NCBI GenBank assembly: GCA_902785605.1
Contig: CACZZL010000005.1
Coordinates: 108,628 to 172,627 of the forward strand
Length of the DNA: 64,000 nt
Reading direction: 5' to 3'
Source: an uncultured Bacteroidales bacterium
GTDB lineage: Bacteria > Bacteroidota > Bacteroidia > Bacteroidales > Paludibacteraceae
Made by a program: the position numbers and the translations under genes. Each line of letters starts with the position of its first letter. Position 1 is the first letter of the stretch. The notes below the pieces were generated by a model. It saw only the letters and a list, made by a program, of their open reading frames with translations, had not been told where the DNA came from and made no database searches. Below are positions 26,898-33,526 of this stretch, piece after piece.

Positions 26898-27888
26898 AGA
26901 ACCTGTATTCTGTTGTTTCGTCTAATTTCTCTCCGGGTCGCAGAACTACATTCGGGAAATCGTCATGATGCACACCGTCAGGCCAATTCTGCGCTTCCAG
27001 GCACACCGCGTGTTGTATGTCGTACATGGTGCCGCTCTTGCCTTCGTGTTGCTCAATGAAATTGCCGGTATAGACTTGCAGACCCTTCAGCGTCGTCCAG
27101 CACTCCATCGTTCTGCCGTCTGCTTCCAACGTAGCGGCATGACGCAATTCTTTCGGTGCATCGTGCAGGCACAGACACCAGTTATTGTCAATGCCTCGCC
27201 AAGGAGCAAAGAACGGATCGTTCATTCGATCACCTAAGCGAATAGGCTTACGGAAGTCCATTACCGTGCCCTCTACCGGCTTGATCTCACCCGTCGGGCA
27301 GGTCCATTCGTCAAACGGAGTGTAGTAGTCTGCATTCACTTGCAGTACATGCTCATCCACTCGTCCGCTTGACTCGCCGGCCAAGTTGAAGTACGCGTGG
27401 TTGGTAAACGCAGCCAGGGTAGGCGCGTCTGTCTTGGCTTCATAATGAATACGCAGCACATTGTCTTTCGTAGCCGTGTATGTCACCCACACGTCCAAGT
27501 TACCGGGAAATCCTTCCTCTCCGTCCTTACTGCGGTAGTGCAACTTAATCTCAAATAGACTTTGCTCCACTACCTCCCAAATCTTGGCATTGAATCCCTC
27601 CAAGCCGCCGTGCAGACAGTTCGGACCGTTGTTGACGGGCAGCGAATAACTATGACCGTCCAATGTAAACGTTCCTCCGCCGATACGGTTAGCTACACGT
27701 CCGCAGATGGCATTGAAATACGTCTCCTGCGTTTGCCATTCGTTTGCGGTCTTGAAGCCCAACACCACATCTTTCACTTCGCCTTTGCGATTCGCTACCA
27801 GTAACTTCGTGATCTTAGCTCCCAAGTTACTGATCTCCACTTTCAGTCCACTGCTGCTCTTTATCGTATAAAACCGTACAAAACTCAT
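26893..27888 (-). CDS. galM: Aldose 1-epimerase (mutarotase)
   Basis: A 331-residue GalM-family enzyme interconverting alpha and beta galactose. GRVANRIGGGTF (about residues 63-74), the catalytic histidine in FTNHAYFNLAG (about 161-171) and the catalytic glutamate in AVCLEAQNWPDG near 295 are present. It has no signal peptide, so it acts in the cytoplasm. It lies between galK and the GH2 gene; both flanking gaps consist almost wholly of short tandem arrays, which must therefore hold its ribosome-binding region. Together the three genes form a beta-galactoside/galactose use operon. Confidence 0.94.
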   Translation of the reverse strand: MSFVRFYTIKSSSGLKVEISNLGAKITKLLVANRKGEVKDVVLGFKTANEWQTQETYFNAICGRVANRIGGGTFTLDGHSYSLPVNNGPNCLHGGLEGFNAKIWEVVEQSLFEIKLHYRSKDGEEGFPGNLDVWVTYTATKDNVLRIHYEAKTDAPTLAAFTNHAYFNLAGESSGRVDEHVLQVNADYYTPFDEWTCPTGEIKPVEGTVMDFRKPIRLGDRMNDPFFAPWRGIDNNWCLCLHDAPKELRHAATLEADGRTMECWTTLKGLQVYTGNFIEQHEGKSGTMYDIQHAVCLEAQNWPDGVHHDDFPNVVLRPGEKLDETTEYRFL

Positions 27889-27889
27889 A

Positions 27890-27924
27890 TTGTCCTTTGT
27901 ACATTGTACATTGTAAATTGTAAA
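27890..27924 (-). repeat. Heptamer array, TTGTACA class, galK/galM junction
   Basis: Units TTGTCCT, TTGTACA, TTGTACA, TTGTAAA, TTGTAAA in exact register, filling the gap between the galK stop (27925) and galM start (27888). The class recurs inside rimO at 11925-11953. Confidence 0.92.
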
Positions 27925-29130
27925 TTATGCAAGGCGCATAACGCCGTCTCCAATCTCGGCAACATAGAAGTCCGCCTTCAGTCCTGTCTTCTCTTCGTAT
28001 TCCTTGCCGACAAAAGCTTTGAACTCTTCAATTGCTTCATCCTTTACCAGGCTGACTGTGCAACCACCGAAACCACCACCGGTCATACGACTACCGAGCA
28101 CACCTTCTACTTGCCATGCAGCTTCAGCTAAAGTATCCAACTCTTTTCCGGTTACTTCGTAGTCATCACGCAACGACACATGGCTTGCAGTCATCAACTC
28201 ACCAAAGTAAGCAATCTCTCCTTTCTTAAGTGCCTCTACCGCAGCTGCGGTACGTGCAACTTCACCTACCACGTGGCGAGCTCTTTTCTTCGCGATTGGA
28301 TCAGTAATAGCACCTTCCACTTCTTTCCAATCTTCCGGTGTCAGTTCTGCCAAGCACTTAATCGGTTTCACTTTGCTGATCTGCTCAACAGCCGTCTTAC
28401 ATTGACGAACGCGGTCATTATACGCACCGCTGTCCAAGTGATGCGGGCTGTGTGTGTTGGTAATCACCACTTTGATGCCTTCTAACTTCACCGGTACATG
28501 CTCAAACTCCATCGTGTCGCAGTTCAGATAAATAGCATGGTCTTTCTTACCTTGCGCACTCGCAAACTGATCCATAATACCGCACATCACACCTGCGTAC
28601 TCATGCTCGCAAGCCTGACCAATCAATGCCAACTCCGTGCGGTAGGCCTTTTCGTCTGTGTAGCCGCATGGATATCCGCCTCGGTCGCTGACCGCCATTT
28701 CCTCGGTAAAGGCTCTTGCCGTCACTACCTCCATGGCTGCACTGCTGCTCAAACCGGCTCCTGCAGGTACATTGCCGTAATACATAAGGTCATAACCACT
28801 CTCCAACTTAGCTTCCGGATGGCGGCGTGCGATGATCTCAATACATCCCAACGAATAGTTACACCACGCTCTGTCCGGCTGAGGTGCGATTGCATCAATA
28901 GCAATCTCATACACTTGCGGCATATTGAGCGAGCGGAAACGAAGCACGTTGTCTTCGTTCTTAGCGATCAGTAACCATGCACCGAAACTCAGTGCGCACG
29001 GGAATACACATCCGCCGTTGTAATCGGTGTGCTCACCAATTAAGTTTACGCGACCCGGGGAAAAAAATACTTTTTCGGCCTTGTGACCATACGCTTGCTC
29101 AAAAGCAGCTTGCATCTCTTGTGTTGTCAT
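27925..29130 (-). CDS. galK: Galactokinase
   Basis: A 401-residue GHMP kinase read from the ATG at 29130 (MTTQEMQAAFEQAYGHK); an in-frame ATG further upstream at 29190 lies on or beyond the promoter and was rejected. Motifs: GRVNLIGEHTDYNGG (about 27-41, galactose binding), PAGAGLSSSAAMEVV (ATP-binding loop) and GGGFGGCTVSLV near the C-terminus. It phosphorylates galactose at C1 as the entry step of the Leloir pathway. galT and galE are not in this window. The promoter at 29168-29198 makes it the first gene of a galK-galM-GH2 operon. Confidence 0.96.
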   Translation of the reverse strand: MTTQEMQAAFEQAYGHKAEKVFFSPGRVNLIGEHTDYNGGCVFPCALSFGAWLLIAKNEDNVLRFRSLNMPQVYEIAIDAIAPQPDRAWCNYSLGCIEIIARRHPEAKLESGYDLMYYGNVPAGAGLSSSAAMEVVTARAFTEEMAVSDRGGYPCGYTDEKAYRTELALIGQACEHEYAGVMCGIMDQFASAQGKKDHAIYLNCDTMEFEHVPVKLEGIKVVITNTHSPHHLDSGAYNDRVRQCKTAVEQISKVKPIKCLAELTPEDWKEVEGAITDPIAKKRARHVVGEVARTAAAVEALKKGEIAYFGELMTASHVSLRDDYEVTGKELDTLAEAAWQVEGVLGSRMTGGGFGGCTVSLVKDEAIEEFKAFVGKEYEEKTGLKADFYVAEIGDGVMRLA

Positions 29131-29167
29131 AGTGATATATTTTAATAAATGATTATCAAATTTTGTG

Positions 29168-29198
29168 CAAAGATACAAAATATTTTGCATTTATGCAA
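29168..29198 (-). promoter_or_regulatory. galK operon promoter
   Basis: Minus strand TTGCATAA then TATCTTTG with 27 nt from TTGC to TTTG. TTTTGCATAAATGCAAAA forms a palindrome across the -33 box. Confidence 0.85.
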
Positions 29199-29237
29199 AA
29201 AAAACTGCATTTTATGCTGTAAAACATATCAAAATAG

Positions 29238-29268
29238 TTGCATAATTCATAAAAAATGTGTATCTTTG
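29238..29268 (+). promoter_or_regulatory. Promoter of the 29321 gene
   Basis: TTGCATAA at 29238 and TATCTTTG at 29261-29268, same 27-nt spacing. It is divergent from the galK promoter with only 40 bp between the -33 boxes. Confidence 0.85.
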
Positions 29269-29320
29269 CAGCGAGTTTTTAAAATAGGCATATTGATAAC
29301 CTTTTAAATTTAATACGCAT

Positions 29321-30067
29321 ATGAGAGAACTTTTACTTTACGCATTTCTTTTCGTCATCATCGGATTAACGTTCGTTTCGTTCTTCCTCGTGTGGCAGTG
29401 GTTTGATGCCAAGGACCGCTTAAAAGTTGTTCGTGAGGTGACGCGCGAACAGACATTACACGCTATTCGTCATTCGCACAACAAGTGCCGTATTTTGCTC
29501 TATATCGGTATCCTGCTGGCGCTGGCGTATATCCCTGTCCCGTTCTTAATCAGCGGTTCGTATTATTCCACCTTGATTTACCCGGGAGTGGCGATTTTGG
29601 TCGATATACTCATTCTAATCGGCTTGTTGATCAAGGCGCGTGAGTACCGTGCAGCGATTGATGACTATGTGAATGAAAATGAGGAGCATGTCCGCGAGGC
29701 AGCAGCACAGCGGGAGCAGCAGCGTGAACAATGGCGCAAAGAGGCTGCGGATCTGAATCCCAAAGCACAAGCTGTGATCAAAGAGGCGCTGGGAGATGAC
29801 TACGAAACTTGGTATCAGCATGACATCCTCGTCGGTCGTAATGTGCTTGTGAATCGCGAATTAGGCAAGATGTATGTGCAAGGAATCGTTATTCCTATAT
29901 CCGAGATCATGGAGGTACGTCAGGGACGCAAGGACCTTAAACTTGTTACTTCCAACAGTACCTATCCGTTCATCACCATTGACTTTGGTGCGCTGCCGAT
30001 TAACCCCGAGACGGGCAACCGTTACAAGGATGAGATCGCGCAGAAGATAGAAGCTTTGATGGCATAA
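29321..30067 (+). CDS. Unrecognised three-helix membrane protein
   Basis: A 248-residue protein. Three hydrophobic helices occupy about residues 3-25 (FLFVIIGLTFVSFFLVW), 57-75 and 82-107 (VAILVDILILIGLLI). A charged coiled-coil-like stretch (about 110-150, EEHVREAAAQREQQREQWRK) follows, then a soluble C-terminal domain with VLVNRELGKMYVQGIVIPISEI and VTSNSTYPFITIDFG. The C-terminal part has beta-strand character reminiscent of small PH-like sensor domains, but that is only a guess. I recognise no named family. It has its own strong promoter and is followed after 19 bp by another unknown gene, suggesting a two-gene unit. Confidence 0.8.
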   Translation: MRELLLYAFLFVIIGLTFVSFFLVWQWFDAKDRLKVVREVTREQTLHAIRHSHNKCRILLYIGILLALAYIPVPFLISGSYYSTLIYPGVAILVDILILIGLLIKAREYRAAIDDYVNENEEHVREAAAQREQQREQWRKEAADLNPKAQAVIKEALGDDYETWYQHDILVGRNVLVNRELGKMYVQGIVIPISEIMEVRQGRKDLKLVTSNSTYPFITIDFGALPINPETGNRYKDEIAQKIEALMA

Positions 30068-30086
30068 AAAAGTATCGTATATCACT

Positions 30087-30440
30087 ATGGAGAATAATTC
30101 AATTGAGATGTCGCTCATGGAGCCGGAAGAGCGTGAGTTAGTGCAGTTTATCTTCGATGCCATTCCTGCGGAGGACCGCAAGGATCTGACCCCTGATGAT
30201 ATATTGCTGGTATTGGACCTGATGGATGATTATCTGGAGGAGCAGGGCTTGCTTCGTGAGGACCCGGAGACCGGAGAGATGGAGTATCTGGACGGTGAGG
30301 TGGATGAGACGGAGCAACTGAACTACGTGCTCTCTGCCATGAAGGAAGAAGGTCGTACCGTCACCGGTGTTCAGATTCAACTCATTCAAGATGCCGAACT
30401 CCAATACGGCATCGAGCACGGCTACTACGAAGAGGAATAG
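30087..30440 (+). CDS. Small acidic protein of unknown function
   Basis: A 117-residue, strongly acidic cytoplasmic protein with no signal peptide or membrane segment. It appears all-helical: EPEERELVQFIFDAI, TPDDILLVLDLMDDYLEEQG, and a C-terminal TVTGVQIQLIQDAELQYGIEHG. It is 19 bp after the membrane protein gene and likely co-transcribed. The codon use matches the neighbours. No family recognised. Confidence 0.75.
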   Translation: MENNSIEMSLMEPEERELVQFIFDAIPAEDRKDLTPDDILLVLDLMDDYLEEQGLLREDPETGEMEYLDGEVDETEQLNYVLSAMKEEGRTVTGVQIQLIQDAELQYGIEHGYYEEE

Positions 30441-30458
30441 TGCTGTTACGGTGCAAGG

Positions 30459-31304
30459 CTAGAGAATAATGGAGGAGCAATCCTCCATTATTTGTTTTTG
30501 GAGGGCATCGAGGGAATCTATTTGTTTCTCGTCCCGAATGAAACGCATAAAACGGATCTCCATCGACTGGTCATATAAATCTCCTTGGAAAGAGGGAATA
30601 TGGACTTCAATGATGCCGTTGGCATCAATATTGAGCATGGCGGGTGTCCATTCTAACGCAACTGTGCGTACCTGTACGGCATACACACCCGTTTTCGGAA
30701 TAATAAGATGCGGGTCAGCAGGTTGTATGTTCGCCGTCGGGAAACCAATGGTGCGCCCAAGCCCCTTACCATGTACCACAGTGCCGCGAAGCGAGTAGGG
30801 ACGGCCTAACAGATCGTTGGCCACAGCTATATTACCATTCTCCAATGCCGAACGAATCTCTGTGGAGGATACATGCCACTCACCTTCGGTGAACTCACTC
30901 ATTGTCAGCACTTCGATGCCCATCTGTTCGCCTATGCGGCGGTAGTCCTGCGGACGTTTCAGACGGTCTGAACCGAAACGGTGATCATAACCCATGAGTA
31001 GTACGGTCACATCATACTGCGTGTGCAGTTGTTCCATGAACTGCGCAGCTGTAAGCGCCTGAATAGATTCAAAAGGAAGCATCTGTACATGACCAAATGC
31101 ACTGAGCAGGGCGCGTCGTTCATCCGCCGTGTTCAGCAAACGGGGCATGTAATCACTCTGCAACACCTCACGCGGATGGTGCTCAAACGTGATGATGAGC
31201 GGCTCCAAACCACGCTCAGCGGCTAACTTGTCCAACTGCTTGAATAAGTACCGGTGCCCTTTGTGTACACCGTCAAAAAATCCTATGGTGGCAATGCGTT
31301 TCAA
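30459..31304 (-). CDS. ribF: Bifunctional riboflavin kinase / FAD synthetase
   Basis: A 281-residue enzyme making FMN and FAD from riboflavin. The FAD-synthetase domain has ATIGFFDGVHKGHRYL (residues 5-20) with the nucleotidyltransferase H-x-G-H-like motif, and YDHRFGSDR. The riboflavin-kinase domain has VVHGKGLGRTIGFPTANI with the PTAN motif, then KTGVYAVQV. The N-terminus is about a dozen residues shorter than usual, beginning directly at the first strand. The last six codons (SSIIL and stop) form one arm of a perfect hairpin that probably ends transcription. It is the last gene of the rho operon, 3 bp after the lipoprotein gene. Confidence 0.95.
   Translation of the reverse strand: MKRIATIGFFDGVHKGHRYLFKQLDKLAAERGLEPLIITFEHHPREVLQSDYMPRLLNTADERRALLSAFGHVQMLPFESIQALTAAQFMEQLHTQYDVTVLLMGYDHRFGSDRLKRPQDYRRIGEQMGIEVLTMSEFTEGEWHVSSTEIRSALENGNIAVANDLLGRPYSLRGTVVHGKGLGRTIGFPTANIQPADPHLIIPKTGVYAVQVRTVALEWTPAMLNIDANGIIEVHIPSFQGDLYDQSMEIRFMRFIRDEKQIDSLDALQKQIMEDCSSIIL
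30465..30492. terminator. Bidirectional terminator overlapping the ribF 3' end
   Basis: AATAATGGAGGA, loop GCAA, TCCTCCATTATT: a perfect 12-bp stem between two convergent operons. TTTGTTTTTG follows on the plus strand. The stem is also ribF coding sequence. Confidence 0.8.
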
Positions 31305-31307
31305 ATC

Positions 31308-32747
31308 TTAATTATGCTGATAACACCCGGCGTCGGGCATGACATTCGCGCGGCTCACACCGTTTCTATCCAAAGGATAGGGCAGGGCGGTAATACTATC
31401 ACCGATACCGATGGCCGGGCTCAATGAATCAAGCCGGAAGTCATAATAGATATACTCCTTGTACTTATAGAAATCATTGACGAACACATCCGCCGTGTCT
31501 GTTTTCTGCCAATACACATTGTCTGCCGCATGCGGTAACTGCAAACTGTCCGTCTTGAGATAATTGCCGATAAACGTCCCCGGATAGTACTGATCAAAGG
31601 GCGTAGCAACGACCAATTGGTTGGATAAGAACCCGGTGATGATACTGTTGTAAAACGAGGTCTCTGTCTTCGGTTCGGTCTTGCTCAAGTTATCAATATA
31701 AACTGCTGCCGCATCTTCTTTGACAACAGATTGAATGCGAATAGAGGTGTAATTAAAATACGATGCTATCGTCGTATGTACAAACTGGTGAGCTCCTCCT
31801 GCACAATAGACACAGTACGATGCGCAGTTGCTGATCTCGGTGTTGGTCACCAGCGCATCGGTATTAAGCAGCACCAGACCGTACAATGTGTGGTTATGAA
31901 TGCGACATCCATCCATGCGTAGCATAGGCAGGGAAGAGGTGCAACTACTATAACAGTACAGGCCGATATTGCCGGAAAGGATATCCACATACTTCAAATC
32001 ATAAGTCTGCGGTTGTTCGGCCAACAAGTACAATCCGTTCCAACTGCCGCCTGCGTAGAGGTAGGGCACCGAGTCGAACAAGTTATCCAATCGGTCTCCG
32101 CGAATCAATATAGGCGCATCCACTGTACCTTGTGCCGTTACGTCTCCCAAAGCATATACACAAGCGCCCTTGTGCATATACAGCGTGGCACCGGCTTGCA
32201 GAGTCAAAGTGCCGTTCACCACTAAGGTGTCATAAAGGAGGTAAGGCTTGTCCGATGTGAAAGTGATGGATGCTACATCTTTGCGTCCGATTCCCGGACG
32301 TCCGATGCGTACCACATCTTGTCCATATGCTTCCAACTCAATCTGTTGGGTAGCACCGTTCGCCAAATGAAAACGCAGTTGGTCGGTGACTAATATGGGG
32401 TTGTTGTCACCCGTCGGATCTATCTCCACACGGATGAAGACAAACACACTGTCACCGCCGTTGATCTGCAGATGTGTCAAACGGTCTAACTGCGGTTCTC
32501 CGTCCACATTGACTTGAAACGCCGTACCGTTCTCTAACCAAACGCAGTCTACTATGACAGCTGACACATTGCGGTTATACACCAATACCTGCGCCGTTGC
32601 ACTGCCCTGAGCCGTGAACACGGTGTCGAAACAGAGCGTGTCGGTCGAGAACTCCAGACGCAGCGTCGGGTCGTCGCTCACTTGATACTCGCGACAACCA
32701 ATCATCGCGCACGCGCACACTATGAGGAAAAGCCACTTACGCATCAT
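31308..32747 (-). CDS. Lipoprotein with right-handed beta-helix-like domain
   Basis: A 479-residue lipoprotein (signal ending CACAMIGC, lipobox cysteine about residue 18). The N-terminal 130 residues look like an immunoglobulin-type fold (LRLEFSTDTLCFDTVFTAQGSATAQVLVYN). The middle has the short repeating strands of a parallel beta-helix (LTLQAGATLYMHKGACVYALGDVTAQGTVDAPILIRGDR, MDGCRIHNHTLYGLVLLN, TNTEISNCASYCVYC given here in part). The end, GDSITALPYPLDRNGVSRAN, is typical of Bacteroidales proteins listed as hypothetical next to porT-like genes. It overlaps the PorT-like gene by 4 bp (ATGA). Probably surface or periplasmic; function unknown. Confidence 0.8.
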   Translation of the reverse strand: MMRKWLFLIVCACAMIGCREYQVSDDPTLRLEFSTDTLCFDTVFTAQGSATAQVLVYNRNVSAVIVDCVWLENGTAFQVNVDGEPQLDRLTHLQINGGDSVFVFIRVEIDPTGDNNPILVTDQLRFHLANGATQQIELEAYGQDVVRIGRPGIGRKDVASITFTSDKPYLLYDTLVVNGTLTLQAGATLYMHKGACVYALGDVTAQGTVDAPILIRGDRLDNLFDSVPYLYAGGSWNGLYLLAEQPQTYDLKYVDILSGNIGLYCYSSCTSSLPMLRMDGCRIHNHTLYGLVLLNTDALVTNTEISNCASYCVYCAGGAHQFVHTTIASYFNYTSIRIQSVVKEDAAAVYIDNLSKTEPKTETSFYNSIITGFLSNQLVVATPFDQYYPGTFIGNYLKTDSLQLPHAADNVYWQKTDTADVFVNDFYKYKEYIYYDFRLDSLSPAIGIGDSITALPYPLDRNGVSRANVMPDAGCYQHN

Positions 32748-33493
32748 TCAAAATTGAAAGTCAGACACACGCAGTGGTTGGTCAGACGGGTTAGGGACTC
32801 GGTGTAGAAGAACTCTTGCGGAGCCAATTCCATTCGCCCGTCCGTCGGTGCTAACTGGTTAGCAAAACCGATGCGGTAGGTGATCTCAGGGCAGAACTTG
32901 AACCAACGGAAATAGAGGTCACAACCAAAGCCTACCTCGCAGAAATAGTCCATCGTATTGAGCAACACGGGTTTCTCTCGGTCACGGCTCACATTGAAAC
33001 TCACACCTCCACCACCGATGACATAGGGTCGGTAGTTGCCTTCTCGTGCAGCTGACCACTTGAGGTACAGCGGCAAATTGACAGGCATCGCCAGCACATC
33101 GACATTAGCTCCCGACTTACCGGGCAAGCCCACTACCGCAGCGCCCGATTCGGTCTTGTAACTGAGCGTGCGGCTGGTGAACTGCATACCCGGACAGAAA
33201 CGCAGGTTGAGGTATTCGCATAGACGCAAATCCGTTACGAAACCCACATGGAATCCCGGCAAAATACTGCTGACGCGCGCATGGTAAATCTCCGTCACTC
33301 CCGTTACAGGATTGACGATAGGCAACTCTGAATCGGTCACACCGAAACTGGCGAAATTGACACCCAACTGAAAACCGAAGTGGAACAGTTTGTCGTCAAT
33401 ATATGGCCTGTTCTGTGCGCGCTGTGCCCTTATGGGAATAAGGACAAAGGACAGAAGGCAAAGGACTAATATGGATCGTCTATACTGCGTAAT
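32744..33493 (-). CDS. PorT-like outer-membrane beta-barrel protein, probable ATT start
   Basis: A 249-residue protein if read from ATT at 33493; otherwise the first usual start is TTG at 33367, which would delete the export signal. The longer frame gives MTQYRRSILVLCLLSFVLIP then RAQ, a good signal peptide, followed by RAQNRPYIDDKLFHFGFQLG, the conserved N-terminus of PorT-family barrels as I know it. An in-frame stop lies about four codons before the ATT and no ATG, GTG or TTG is available in between. The barrel strands alternate through to CVCLTFNFE. The signal-peptide core is encoded by a heptamer array (33439-33466) and the start abuts another (33489-33523). An ATG-destroying array change, or a sequencing error, is an alternative. 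Confidence 0.72.
   Translation of the reverse strand: MTQYRRSILVLCLLSFVLIPIRAQRAQNRPYIDDKLFHFGFQLGVNFASFGVTDSELPIVNPVTGVTEIYHARVSSILPGFHVGFVTDLRLCEYLNLRFCPGMQFTSRTLSYKTESGAAVVGLPGKSGANVDVLAMPVNLPLYLKWSAAREGNYRPYVIGGGGVSFNVSRDREKPVLLNTMDYFCEVGFGCDLYFRWFKFCPEITYRIGFANQLAPTDGRMELAPQEFFYTESLTRLTNHCVCLTFNFE
33439..33466 (-). repeat. Heptamer array, AAAGGAC class, 4 units (PorT signal peptide)
   Basis: Units TAAGGAC, AAAGGAC, AGAAGGC, AAAGGAC. On the coding strand this is GTCCTTT-type and encodes LVLCLLSFVL of the signal peptide. Confidence 0.85.
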
Positions 33494-33523
33494 TCTTAAT
33501 TTTTAATTCTTAATTTTTAATTT
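33489..33523 (-). repeat. Heptamer array, TTAATTT class, TonB receptor/PorT junction
   Basis: Units GTAATTC, TTAATTT, TTAATTC, TTAATTT, TTAATTT, lying 3 bp after the receptor stop codon and running into the putative ATT start of the PorT-like gene. Confidence 0.9.
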
Positions 33524-33526
33524 CGA

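Noticed and set aside
29131-29190. 20-codon N-terminal extension of galactokinase
   Set aside because: The upstream ATG is on the promoter; GalK homologues start near MTTQEM.
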